64,000 nucleotides of DNA, taken from the NCBI RefSeq assembly GCF_014649015.1, contig NZ_BMSF01000013.1:124001-188000 (forward strand). The letters are read 5' to 3'. Source of the DNA: Streptomyces narbonensis (GTDB lineage: Bacteria > Actinomycetota > Actinomycetes > Streptomycetales > Streptomycetaceae). Position numbers and translations under genes: made by a program. Positions 7,175 through 15,559 of the stretch are shown in pieces (position 1 is the stretch's first letter; the number at the start of each line of letters is the position of its first letter). The notes below the pieces were generated by a model, which ran no database searches, had not been told where the DNA came from, and worked only from the letters and a program-made list of their open reading frames with translations.

Positions 7175-7885
7175 ATGCCCGAAACGAGCACCGACAACGC
7201 CCCCACCCGCCGCCGCAAGGGATTCTTCGGCCTGACCCGCCGAGCAGCAGCAAGCTGGAGCGAACGAGCCTCTAACGAGGCTTCGTCCGCGCTTGCCCCC
7301 GCCCCAGGGGTGGCGGAGGAGAAGGCCGAGCGCCAGGGGGCGCCCGAGCCGGAGGAGGGTGCAGCCGAGACCAGCTGCCCGCCCGCAGCCGACTCCGTCG
7401 CCCTTTCCACTCAGCCGCCGACGGCTGTCCAGCCATCCGTCGAGCAACCCTCCTGGCGGGATCTCAATGCCCCCGTCCTGCCTGCGCTGATGAACCGCAA
7501 GCGCACGGTGGAGAAGCGCGACCAGGAGAAGACCATCCGCTTCACCCGGACCGCTGTGAGCGTGATCAGCGCCGCCGCTCACCAGCGCGGTCAGAAGTTC
7601 GCCGGATTCGTCGGGGACGCCGCCTTGGCCGTCGCCCTCGGCAAGGCGGGGCTGGTCGGCAGCCCGGAGGACGACCCGGTCCGCCCGCTGATCGAGGCCG
7701 TCGAGGCACACACGGTCGCGCTCGACCGCATCGGCAGGAACCTCAACCAGATCACCGCAGCCATCCACCGAGGAACCGTGCCCGAGCGTGCCGAGGCGGT
7801 GCTGGACCGCGTCGAGCAAGCAGCCGAGAACAGCTACCGACTGATCGACCAGCTCCTGACGGAAGGCACCGCACATGGTTCCTGA
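7175..7885 (+). CDS. mobC: MobC-like relaxosome accessory protein
   Basis: This 236-aa protein has a low-complexity N-terminal half and a conserved C-terminal half. KTIRFTRTAVSVISAAAHQRGQKFAGFVGDAAL resembles a ribbon-helix-helix DNA-binding region, and IGRNLNQITAAIHRG near residue 188 is the signature of the plasmid mobilization MobC family. MobC proteins bind oriT and help the relaxase open the DNA. The next gene, the relaxase, starts inside this one (11-bp overlap), indicating translational coupling. Start is ATG 7175. Confidence 0.82.
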   Translation: MPETSTDNAPTRRRKGFFGLTRRAAASWSERASNEASSALAPAPGVAEEKAERQGAPEPEEGAAETSCPPAADSVALSTQPPTAVQPSVEQPSWRDLNAPVLPALMNRKRTVEKRDQEKTIRFTRTAVSVISAAAHQRGQKFAGFVGDAALAVALGKAGLVGSPEDDPVRPLIEAVEAHTVALDRIGRNLNQITAAIHRGTVPERAEAVLDRVEQAAENSYRLIDQLLTEGTAHGS

Positions 7886-9572
7886 CGTCTCCACCGGCTC
7901 CGACACCCGCGGACTGATCGTCTACCTCTTCGGCCCCGGCCGCCGCGACGAACACACCGACCCACACATCGTCGCCGCCTGGGACATGGCCGGCGCCCCC
8001 GACCCCGGCCGCAACCCGGCAGCCACCTACACCCGGCTCGCCAAGCGCCTCGACACCCACGTCGACCTGCGCACCCGCGAGCTGGGCGGCAAGAAGCCGC
8101 CGCAGCACGTCTGGCACTGCCCGGTCCGTACCGCGCCCGGCGACCGCTACCTCACCGACGCCGAGTGGGCCGAGGTCGCGCGCCGCATCGTTCACGCCGC
8201 TGGCATCGCTCCCGAAGGCGACGAGAAGGCTTGCCGGTGGATCGCGGTGCGGCACGCCGACGACCACATCCACATCATGGCCACCACCGTCCGCGCCGAC
8301 GGCCGCCGCCCGCGCACCCACCACGACGGACAGCGAGCCCAAGCCGAATGCCGCAAGATCGAAGCCGAGTTCGGCCTGCGCCGCCTGAACCCCGGCGACC
8401 TCACCGCGCCCCGCACTCCCACCGGCGCCGAACGCGCCAAGGCCGAGCGCCAGGGCCAGACGGTCACGGCACGGCAGTGGCTGCGCGAGCAGGCATACGC
8501 GGTCGCCGCCGCCGTACACAACGAAGCCGACTACTTCACCGTGCTGCAGTCCCTCGGCATCAAGGTCAAAACCCGCATCGGCCCCGAGACCGGCGACGTC
8601 ATCGGCTACAGCCTCGCCGCCCCCGGCGACACCAACGCGGCCGGCGAACCCGTCTGGTACGGCGGCTCGAAACTCGCCCCCGACCTCTCCATCAACCGCC
8701 TACGCGAACGCCTCCCCGACCAGAAGGTGGCCGACCACCCCCGGTATCGGGCGGACCCCGCCGCCCCATGGCACCACACCACCACCGGCATCCACACGGC
8801 ACGCACCATCCTCGACTCCGATGACGATGCCGCCGCCCAGGGCCACCTCGCCGCCTTCGGCGATGCCCTGTACAACATCGCCAGCGCCACGACCGGCCCA
8901 CACCGGGCCGAACTGCAGGCGGCGGCAATGGCGTTCAACCGCGCCCGCCGCTCCGCCACCCGCGCCGACCACCAGGCCGCCACTGCCCTGCGCAAGGCCG
9001 CCAAGGAACTCGCCTACGCCTCCAACGAACCGGGCGGGCTCGCCATCGCCCTGCTCTTCGCCACCGTGCACCTGGCCCGCGCCGCCGCCAAGTGGCACGA
9101 ACAGCGCGGCCACGAGCAGCAGGCCGCTGCGGCCGAGGAAGCCTTCCGCCACCTCCAGGCGGGCTACCAGCAGGCCGCCGCACCCGTCTTGGCCGACTTG
9201 GCCCACCGCGCACCACGAGACGCAACCGCCCGCCGCTACGAACAGGACGTTCGCGCGACCCTCCCCGACCACGCCGACCGGATCCTCGCCGACCCCACTT
9301 GGATCGCCCTGACCACAACCCTCGCCCACGCCGAGACCGCCGGCCACAACCCCCGACGTCTCCTGGCCGAGGTGGGCACCCAACGAGAGCTCGACAGCGC
9401 CGAGCGCCCCGCCGAGGTCCTCAACTGGCGCATCACCGCTCAACCGAACCGACGGACGCAAGCAGCTCGCAGCCGAAGCACCACCAGCGGCACATCGGCC
9501 AGGTCTGCCACGCCGCATCCTCCGGTCGCACCAGTGGCCACGAGGCCCAAAGAGCACGGTCGACACCGCTGA
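7875..9572 (+). CDS. Relaxase/mobilization nuclease
   Basis: This 565-aa protein would nick oriT and pilot the transferred strand. The N-terminal domain has LIVYLFGPGRRDEH (about 14-27), with Y17 a candidate nucleophile, and the metal-binding histidine triad H127, H131 and H133 in VRHADDHIHIMAT, as in Pfam Relaxase-type HUH enzymes. The downstream region (ARQWLREQAYAVAAAVHNEADYFTVLQSLGIKVKTR) is typical of actinobacterial relaxases. The C-terminal 250 residues are helical and Ala/Arg-rich without a recognised helicase or primase domain. It overlaps mobC. Streptomyces elements usually move double-stranded DNA with TraB and lack such an enzyme, so its presence is notable. Confidence 0.88.
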   Translation: MVPDVSTGSDTRGLIVYLFGPGRRDEHTDPHIVAAWDMAGAPDPGRNPAATYTRLAKRLDTHVDLRTRELGGKKPPQHVWHCPVRTAPGDRYLTDAEWAEVARRIVHAAGIAPEGDEKACRWIAVRHADDHIHIMATTVRADGRRPRTHHDGQRAQAECRKIEAEFGLRRLNPGDLTAPRTPTGAERAKAERQGQTVTARQWLREQAYAVAAAVHNEADYFTVLQSLGIKVKTRIGPETGDVIGYSLAAPGDTNAAGEPVWYGGSKLAPDLSINRLRERLPDQKVADHPRYRADPAAPWHHTTTGIHTARTILDSDDDAAAQGHLAAFGDALYNIASATTGPHRAELQAAAMAFNRARRSATRADHQAATALRKAAKELAYASNEPGGLAIALLFATVHLARAAAKWHEQRGHEQQAAAAEEAFRHLQAGYQQAAAPVLADLAHRAPRDATARRYEQDVRATLPDHADRILADPTWIALTTTLAHAETAGHNPRRLLAEVGTQRELDSAERPAEVLNWRITAQPNRRTQAARSRSTTSGTSARSATPHPPVAPVATRPKEHGRHR

Positions 9573-9629
9573 CCCCGGTCAGATGCCCTTCTGCGGACGC
9601 GCATCCTCATCACGCCGTAGCCTTCCGGC

Positions 9630-10070
9630 GTGCGCTATCTCGCAGAACCATTCATCCTCGGCGCCCTCAAGCGGGGGCGTTCCGTCGAGCAGTTCCTCGG
9701 ACCGGCTGGAACCCCCGTGAGGCCGGGGGTCCGCTGGGTCGAAATACGGCCGTCCCGAGGGTCCTACGAGGTCTACCTCCACACCGCTCTCGACTGCGAA
9801 CCCCTGACTGGCGACCTGGATTCGCTGCCACCGTTGTTCGACGACGAGGAAGAGGACTTCGGCCTGCTCTTGGCAACCACGAGTGAGCCGCGTGCTGCCA
9901 TGCACGCTGCCGAGAGCCAAACCGGAGCCGCACTCGAACGCTGGGTAAACCAGTCCATGGCGGGCGACGAGTACCGCGACTACGTACTGGCCGGCCGCCC
10001 CGCAACGACACCTGACGACCGGCCGTGGCCCACTCCGCAGTCGTCGGCCGCCACGTCGGCGACTTCGTAG
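9630..10070 (+). CDS. Hypothetical protein
   Basis: This 146-aa protein has a GTG start at 9630. It begins MRYLAEPFILGALKRGRSVEQFLGP, followed by a strand-rich section (VRWVEIRPSRGSYEVYLH) and an acidic stretch (LFDDEEEDFG), then a Ser/Thr/Pro tail. No signal peptide, membrane segment or known motif is visible. It sits 58 bp after the relaxase and may be an accessory gene of the mobilization block or cargo. I do not recognise the family. Confidence 0.6.
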   Translation: MRYLAEPFILGALKRGRSVEQFLGPAGTPVRPGVRWVEIRPSRGSYEVYLHTALDCEPLTGDLDSLPPLFDDEEEDFGLLLATTSEPRAAMHAAESQTGAALERWVNQSMAGDEYRDYVLAGRPATTPDDRPWPTPQSSAATSATS

Positions 10071-10239
10071 ACGATCAGCGGGACCCGTTATCCAGCCCTC
10101 GCGTGGGCACCGGAAGCCGTCGCCGGAGGCGATCGCTGAGTTCACAGCCTTTCGCGCCCGGCCGCACCCGACAGTCTGCTGGTCGGTGATTGACATGATG
10201 GGCGCCGGTGAGTTCTCAGGTGTCTCTAGAGGGGCGACT

Positions 10240-10812
10240 ATGGCGGTCAAGGCCGAAGCCGATTTCGGAGTCGCCGGACGGGACGAGTGGTCCTATGCGC
10301 CGGCTGTCGGCGTGGGACCGCTCCGGTTCGGTATGACCGTCGACGAAGTGGTCGAGGCGGCTGAGACACTCGGCCAGACGAAGGTCAGCGATTGTGCACC
10401 GGACCACGCGATCTTCTCGCCGACCTGGAAGGTCGAGGTCCGCCGTCACGGGGCGGCTCCTCCTCCATCTGCCGTCACAACCTATGTGAGTCAAGCTGTG
10501 GGCCTCTTCTGCATTGCTGTCGACGCCGTGTACGGTCCCCAGGTCGCATACGACGGAATCCCGCTGGTCGGGCGCGACCTGTCGGAGCTGGAGAGCGACG
10601 CAATCGCGTATGCCGAGGCAATGGACGTGTACTTCCGCTACACGCCCGAGGGCTACGCAGGACCGGATGATCCCGGGGTCGTCATGCGCGGGCAACTAGT
10701 CGGGCCGGTCCTCCGATCCCGCCCGTTGTTCATGGTGACGCGCGACGGCGCGAATACCGAATGGGACTCGATGCCCTCCGAGGAGTACCGCCTCAACGGG
10801 CCGACGGCCTGA
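10240..10812 (+). CDS. Hypothetical protein, possible immunity-type
   Basis: This 190-aa soluble protein starts at ATG 10240; agagggg lies 5 bp upstream, which favours it over a GTG at 10186 in the same frame. A stretch VGVGPLRFGMTVDEVVEA resembles the opening of several small actinobacterial proteins encoded near toxins, but I cannot name the family. The rest is a mixed alpha/beta sequence with FCIAVDAVYGPQVAYDGIPLVGR and an acidic C-terminus. Codon use is less GC-biased than in the flanking chromosome. Confidence 0.6.
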   Translation: MAVKAEADFGVAGRDEWSYAPAVGVGPLRFGMTVDEVVEAAETLGQTKVSDCAPDHAIFSPTWKVEVRRHGAAPPPSAVTTYVSQAVGLFCIAVDAVYGPQVAYDGIPLVGRDLSELESDAIAYAEAMDVYFRYTPEGYAGPDDPGVVMRGQLVGPVLRSRPLFMVTRDGANTEWDSMPSEEYRLNGPTA

Positions 10813-10932
10813 CGTGGCGTGACTCATGACGAGGAGGCCCGAATACGCCAGCCCACCAGTCGAGGTCGCGTTCGGGCCGCCCGTTACGCACCCTGATGCC
10901 CTCGCTGTCCGTGGCAGCGAGGGCATCAGTCG

Positions 10933-11478
10933 TCAGGCGGCTCGGACTACGGGTAACTGAGCGACCCACTTCGTCACCTCGGTCAGGTGGTCGGGCTGCA
11001 GCCCGAGGTGTGGGTCGGGCTGAACGAGGAGGGTCGCCGTCCCGCGGGCGGCGCGCTCCGCCGCCCAGGCGTGGTCGAGGCCGGTGAAGTCGTCGTCGAT
11101 CCAGACGGCGGGGGCGTCGCCCAGCCAGGCGTCGACGTGGTCGCGCTTCCAGAGGTAGCCGTTGGGGTGGCTGGTGGTGATCTGGGGATGTGGCAGGTCG
11201 ATGTGCGGCAGGGCCGGGAGGTCGAGAAGGGGCCCGATGAGGGTGGTGGCGTCCTGGCGCCAGCTGGTGCACCAGACGGGAGTGACCAGGCCGGTGCGAA
11301 TCACGTCCATGAGAAGGCGGCCGTGGCCGGGGTTGAGCCAGACGGTGACCGGGTTGTCGGCGCTGCGGCCGGTGGGGACGACGTCGTGGCGGGCGTGGGT
11401 GGCCGGGGCCGAGCCCTCTGCGTCGGGGAAGGGAATGAGGACGCCGTCGATGTCGAGGAGCAGGTAGGGCGGGCGCAT
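10933..11478 (-). CDS. HAD-like hydrolase domain protein
   Basis: This 181-aa protein begins with the HAD motif I, LLLDIDGVLIPF, with nucleophile and acid Asp in DID. A motif II-like threonine/serine region sits at VWCTSWRQDA, and acidic motif IV is AVWIDDDFTGLDH. It is short for the superfamily, with no large cap domain. The start at ATG 11478 is preferred because GGAGG is 5 bp upstream; a TTG four codons earlier is unlikely. It is the last gene of a minus-strand run with a methyltransferase and a phosphotransferase-like gene, suggesting modification chemistry on a shared small molecule. Substrate unknown. Confidence 0.75.
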   Translation of the reverse strand: MRPPYLLLDIDGVLIPFPDAEGSAPATHARHDVVPTGRSADNPVTVWLNPGHGRLLMDVIRTGLVTPVWCTSWRQDATTLIGPLLDLPALPHIDLPHPQITTSHPNGYLWKRDHVDAWLGDAPAVWIDDDFTGLDHAWAAERAARGTATLLVQPDPHLGLQPDHLTEVTKWVAQLPVVRAA

Positions 11479-11512
11479 CGGTTCCTCCAAGGGAAGCCGG
11501 GCGAATGGCTGG

Positions 11513-12205
11513 TCAGAGCTTGCGGGCGCGGATCAGCAGGGTGGTGGGCCAGTGGCCCATGCGGGGGTCGTGGAACTCCTGGGCAGAGGTGAGCCAGAAG
11601 CCCGCCCGGCTGAGGTGCCTCTCCCACCGGTCATTGGCGAACTCCCAGCGGGCGATGGGTAGGCGGGTGCGATCGGGAAGAGTGACGTGGTCGCGGCGGG
11701 GCCGGTCGTCGCCCGAGGGGCTTCGGCCGCCGCGCTGCGGGTGCGGGACGGAGAAGGCGAGCACCCGGCCGGGCGTGAGGCGTTGGGCGATGGCCGGGAG
11801 CAGGAGCTCGGGGGCGACGAGGCCGACGGCGCCGAAGACGGAGTAGATCGCGTCGAACTGCTCGTCGGTGGCGTGCAGGTAGTGCAGGGCGTGGCCGGCG
11901 ACGTAGGTGAGGTTGTTCAGCCGTCCGTAGTGGGAGCGGGCGCGGCGGACCTGCAGGCCGACCAGGTCGACGCCGGTGACGTGGGAGCCGTGGCGGGTGG
12001 CGAGGTGGGCGGCGTTGTGGCCGGGGCCGCAGCCGAGTTCCAGGAGTCGCTTGCCGCGCAGGTCGGGGCCGAGGATTTCGGCTCCGGGACCTTGGCCGGG
12101 TCTCGTGGTCCATTCCATCCGGGCGGGTACAGAGAGGGGTTCGGCGAGTCCGGCGGCGGTGCGCTGGAGGGCGTGGGCGTGCCAGGGGGATGCCTGGGCG
12201 AGCAC
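11513..12205 (-). CDS. Class I SAM-dependent methyltransferase
   Basis: This 230-aa protein carries SAM-binding motif I, LLELGCGPGHNAAHLA (about 54-69), motif II, VTGVDLVGLQVRRAR, and a later FDAIYSVFGAVGLV followed by LAFSVPHP. This is the usual order for a small-molecule methyltransferase of the UbiE/Methyltransf_11 type. The start is GTG 12205, one base after the TGA of the phosphotransferase-like gene (TGACGTG), so the two are almost certainly co-translated. The substrate is not evident. Confidence 0.85.
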   Translation of the reverse strand: MLAQASPWHAHALQRTAAGLAEPLSVPARMEWTTRPGQGPGAEILGPDLRGKRLLELGCGPGHNAAHLATRHGSHVTGVDLVGLQVRRARSHYGRLNNLTYVAGHALHYLHATDEQFDAIYSVFGAVGLVAPELLLPAIAQRLTPGRVLAFSVPHPQRGGRSPSGDDRPRRDHVTLPDRTRLPIARWEFANDRWERHLSRAGFWLTSAQEFHDPRMGHWPTTLLIRARKL

Positions 12206-12206
12206 G

Positions 12207-13118
12207 TCAGATCTCCAGGAGGTGGAGGACGTCGGTGAGGTGGCGGCGGACGGCCTTGATGTAGGCGGGGTCGGTGGCCGGGTCGTTGATCCAGCGGATG
12301 GACTGCTCCATGAACCACTCGACGGCCCACATGCGGTGCCAGCCCAGGGCCCAGTTCTCGGCGGTGAGCCCGCCGCGCGGGGCGAGGGCGTCGGGGGTGC
12401 CGCCGGCGGTGACGTACTGCTCCAGGAAGACGCGGAGGCGGATGGGGTGCGGGGGCTCGATGGTGCCGTGCCAGCTGGCGAGGTCGAGCAGGCCGGGGCC
12501 GGTGAAGGCGCGGGCGAAGTCGAGCAGCCGCCAGCCGCGCTCGCCGATGTGGAGGCTGGTGGGGTGGAACTCGGAGTGCACCCAGCCGAACGGTTCCAGC
12601 GTCGCTCCGGCCGAGCGGGCTTCGGCGGCCTTGGCGATCTGGTCGAGCGCGTCCTCGATGTCGTCGGCGTCCTGCCACCGGTCGGCCTTGCGTAGCCGTT
12701 CGAGATGCTCCAGCGCCCGGGCCGGCAGCGTGCGCAGCCGGTCCTGGTCGAGTACGGGCAAGGGTGGAGCCGTACGGGTTCCGTGCAGGACCACGGCTGC
12801 AGCGACGCCGTCGAGGTCGTCGGCCTCGCGGACGGACCGTCCGAGGTCCTCCATGAGCATGCCGAGCCAGCCGTCCAGGACGGCGGAGGCGTGGACCTGG
12901 GGGACGGGAACGCCGAGGGTGTGGGCCAGGCGGAGGGCCTGGTCCTCGCTGTCGAAGGGCTTCTTGGCGTACTTGAAGATCGCCGTGGTGCTGTCGGGGA
13001 AGGTGACGCGCTCGACGCCGGACATGGACCACACGCGTACCTCCTCCCGTACGGCGGTGGTCTGGCCGGTTGCGGTGAGCAGGTTGTCGAGGAGTTCGGC
13101 GCTGGGGTTTGTGGTCAC
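12207..13118 (-). CDS. Phosphotransferase-like (APH-fold) protein with altered catalytic motif
   Basis: This 303-aa protein has the layout of aminoglycoside/choline kinase-fold proteins: an N-lobe with TAIFKYAKKPFDSEDQALRL (putative ATP-binding Lys), then a hinge and a C-lobe with FGWVHSEFHPTSLHIGERGWRLLDFARAF. The canonical HGDxxxxN is replaced by HSEFHPTS, so the catalytic Asp is Glu and the metal-binding Asn is Ser, while the later DFA is kept. It may have weak or altered activity. The start is GTG 13118 with GGAG 6 bp upstream; an upstream frame extension to 13496 overlaps the neighbouring gene and is rejected. Confidence 0.7.
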   Translation of the reverse strand: MTTNPSAELLDNLLTATGQTTAVREEVRVWSMSGVERVTFPDSTTAIFKYAKKPFDSEDQALRLAHTLGVPVPQVHASAVLDGWLGMLMEDLGRSVREADDLDGVAAAVVLHGTRTAPPLPVLDQDRLRTLPARALEHLERLRKADRWQDADDIEDALDQIAKAAEARSAGATLEPFGWVHSEFHPTSLHIGERGWRLLDFARAFTGPGLLDLASWHGTIEPPHPIRLRVFLEQYVTAGGTPDALAPRGGLTAENWALGWHRMWAVEWFMEQSIRWINDPATDPAYIKAVRRHLTDVLHLLEI

Positions 13119-13146
13119 GTGGGGCTCCGGGGATGGGTGGTGGCGT

Positions 13147-13179
13147 CCGGGGCGGGCGAGGGATGCCGGCCCGCCCCGG
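13147..13179 (-). terminator. Hairpin after the 13196-13945 gene
   Basis: Arms ccggggcgggc (13147-13157) and gcccgccccgg (13169-13179) form a perfect 11-bp stem with an 11-base loop. It lies between the unknown minus-strand gene and the phosphotransferase-like gene, and would separate the two transcripts or attenuate the downstream operon. Confidence 0.65.
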
Positions 13180-13195
13180 AGCCTGATCGGGTGGG

Positions 13196-13945
13196 TTACG
13201 CGGCGGGGTTCACGCGGTGGGCGTAGACCTGCTCGATCCAGCCCGCCTTGAACGCGGCGAGGTCGTCGCGGAAGTTCGCCATCGAGGCACCGTAGGGCGC
13301 GACCACGCCGCCGGACTGGTCCGGCACGGACTGGCAGCCGTGCACGAGCCGGCCGCCGAGCGCGGCGTGGGCCTTGATGGACTCGATGCGGCGGTGCTCG
13401 TTGAACCAGCCGCCGTGGTAGACCTCGTCGAGCATCCCGCCCGTCTCGTCGTCCAGGTCGAAGACGACGGAGGTGGCGGCGGGGAAGAACCAGCACGGGC
13501 CGACGTTGGAGATGTGCCCGTCGAGCTCGACCTTGTTGAGCGCCATGAGCGTGGCGGCCTCGCGGAGCATCCGCAGGTGGTCGGCGGTGATCTGCGGCAG
13601 GTTGAGGCCGGCCAGGTGCTCGTCGCGGAAGAGATGCGCGTACACCTCGTACGCGGTGGCCAGGACGCGGGCCGCGTCGGACGTGGACTCACTGTGCTGC
13701 TTGATGAAGTCGAGCGCGAGCTGCTCGACCGCGCTCTCGGTCGTCTCGTCCACGTTCAGGAGCTGGGACTTGATCAGCTCCCAGTCGGCGACGAGCCAGG
13801 TGTTCGACTCGAAGCGGAAGAAGTACTCGGCCGGGTCGATGGTGATGCGCCGGCCGTCGACGTGGATGCCGGGCAGGCGGTTCCAGCGCGGGTCGAACGC
13901 CTCGGGCAGCTCGACCGTGATGGTCGTGGTGTCGATGGTGGTCAC
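13196..13945 (-). CDS. Hypothetical protein
   Basis: This 249-aa soluble protein starts at GTG 13945, with GGAG 6 bp upstream; a frame extension to 13981 lacks such support. It opens with a Thr-rich strand (TTIDTTTITVEL), then ITIDPAEYFFRFESNTWLVADWELI and a long helical middle. The second half contains ELDGHISNVGPCWFFPAATSVVFDLDDETGG and a terminal helix NFRDDLAAFKAGWIEQ. No catalytic motif is recognised. It is divergent from the XRE-TPR regulator and upstream of the phosphotransferase-methyltransferase-HAD run, so it is probably part of the same module. Confidence 0.65.
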   Translation of the reverse strand: MTTIDTTTITVELPEAFDPRWNRLPGIHVDGRRITIDPAEYFFRFESNTWLVADWELIKSQLLNVDETTESAVEQLALDFIKQHSESTSDAARVLATAYEVYAHLFRDEHLAGLNLPQITADHLRMLREAATLMALNKVELDGHISNVGPCWFFPAATSVVFDLDDETGGMLDEVYHGGWFNEHRRIESIKAHAALGGRLVHGCQSVPDQSGGVVAPYGASMANFRDDLAAFKAGWIEQVYAHRVNPAA

Positions 13946-14169
13946 CGTGTTCTCCGTCTCTGATCGGCCAGGTTCGGGCACAGGAATGCCCGAGCCCGGT
14001 GTGGGCGTACGGAACTTCGGGGTGCCGCCCGGATTAAGGGGGAGCCTGGATCACGGTTGCGCCGTTCCGGGCGGCTGCTGATAAGTGAACCGGTGGTCAC
14101 GCTCAGTGGGTACGGTGGAAGCCAGTTGAAGCGGTATACGCGGTTTACAGCTCCAGGGCGGAGGCGATC
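13946..14169. promoter_or_regulatory. Divergent promoter region
   Basis: This 224-bp spacer separates the unknown gene (minus) from the XRE-TPR regulator (plus). The last 60 bp are relatively AT-rich and include gttgaagcggtatacgcggtttac (about 14126-14149), with tatac as a possible -10. The regulator next door may control both directions. No operator can be assigned with confidence. Confidence 0.4.
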
Positions 14170-15525
14170 GTGGCGGCGCCGAGAGAACCCAACTCCCGTC
14201 TGCGCGACGTCATCGCGGCGGTCGACTGCACCTACGAGGCCCTCGCCAGAGACGTGCGGCGCATCGCCGTCGAGAACGGCGAGATCCTCCAGACCAACAA
14301 GTCGGCCATCTCGCACTGGGTGAACGGCACCCGCGCCCCGTCCGGCCGGGTAGGTCAGTACCTGGCCGAGGCGCTGTCCCGCCGAGCGGGGCGCACGGTC
14401 ACCCAGACCGAGATCGGCCTCCAGGCCGGTGGTGACGAAGAGCCGGCGGAATCCGACCCCGTCCTCGCGGTCACCGACCTGGGCCGCGCCGACGTCGAAC
14501 GCCGCCGCTTCCTCGCCATCGCGGCCTTCACCACCGCCGGCGTCGCCATGCCGCTCGGTTACGACCACGAAGCCACCGCCCGCATGCTCCGCGCCCGCAC
14601 TGGCACGTCCCTGGTCGGCGCGGATGACGTGGACGTCGTACGCCAGATCACCGCGGCCTTCAGCGCCGCCGACGAGCGTCTCGGTGGCGGGCACGGCCTG
14701 ACCACCGTCACCGCGTACCTCGCCGACACCGCCGCCCCCATGCTGCGCGGACGCTTCCCCAGCGAAGCCTTACGCCGAGCCGCCTTCGGAGCCGTCGCCG
14801 AACTCGCCTACCTCGCAGGGTGGAAGCACCACGACCTCGGCCAGGAAGGCGCCGCCCAGCGCTACTACCAGGTCGGCTACAAGCTTGCCTGCGAAGCCGA
14901 CCCCCACGGCCACGCCGCCTGGATGATGCGCGCCCTCGCCCACCAAGCCCTGAGCCTCAAGCAGCCCCACCACTGCGTCGACCTCGTCGAAGGCGCCCTC
15001 CGCACAGGTCTCGGCCACGTCGACGGCCAGACCGAGGCTCTCCTCCACATCACCCACGCCCGCGCCTACGCCGCCATCGAGGAGAACTCGTCGGCCGCAC
15101 GCGCCCTGCTCGCCGCCGAGGATGCCCTCCTCCGTGACGACGGCCCCCAGCCCAGCTACTCCCGCGTGAGCGGCCCCGCCGCCGGCACTGTGGCCAGCCA
15201 CACCGCCCGCACCCTGACCGACCTCGCCGACCACATCGGCACCGAACAGCAGCACCGCGACGCCCTCACCCGCTGGGACCCGGAGAAGTACAAGCGCGTC
15301 CACGCCCTTACCCACGCCGACCTCGGCGACAGCCTCGCCGCCCAGGCCCGCGCCGACGAGGCCGTCGCCGCCTGGACCCAGGCCCTGGTCCTGATGGAGG
15401 GCATGACCTCCGATCGGGCCCGGAAGGCGATCACCTCAATCCGCTCCACGCTCGCGGTCTACCAGCGCCGCCGCGTTCCCGGTGCCGCCGATCTCGCCCG
15501 CCGCGCCCGCGAGGCCCTCGCCTAA
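14170..15525 (+). CDS. XRE-HTH regulator with TPR-like C-terminal domain
   Basis: This 451-aa protein has an N-terminal HTH (about 8-70: LRDVIAAVDCTYEALARDVRRIA, then TNKSAISHWVNGTRAPSGRVGQYLAEALSRR). A linker with RRRFLAIAAFTTAGVAMPLG precedes about 300 residues of Ala-rich paired helices of the TPR type. This is the architecture of many actinobacterial sensors-regulators with peptide or protein ligands. The start is GTG 14170. It is divergent from the unknown gene and immediately precedes the Nudix gene, probably forming an operon with it. Confidence 0.85.
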   Translation: MAAPREPNSRLRDVIAAVDCTYEALARDVRRIAVENGEILQTNKSAISHWVNGTRAPSGRVGQYLAEALSRRAGRTVTQTEIGLQAGGDEEPAESDPVLAVTDLGRADVERRRFLAIAAFTTAGVAMPLGYDHEATARMLRARTGTSLVGADDVDVVRQITAAFSAADERLGGGHGLTTVTAYLADTAAPMLRGRFPSEALRRAAFGAVAELAYLAGWKHHDLGQEGAAQRYYQVGYKLACEADPHGHAAWMMRALAHQALSLKQPHHCVDLVEGALRTGLGHVDGQTEALLHITHARAYAAIEENSSAARALLAAEDALLRDDGPQPSYSRVSGPAAGTVASHTARTLTDLADHIGTEQQHRDALTRWDPEKYKRVHALTHADLGDSLAAQARADEAVAAWTQALVLMEGMTSDRARKAITSIRSTLAVYQRRRVPGAADLARRAREALA

Positions 15526-15559
15526 CATGCCCAACAACCCGCCCGACGAAGGGAACATC

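Noticed and set aside
12207..13496. 429-codon reading of the phosphotransferase gene
   Set aside because: The extra 126 codons overlap the neighbouring gene antisense-like in low-complexity sequence; GTG 13118 has a proper ribosome site.
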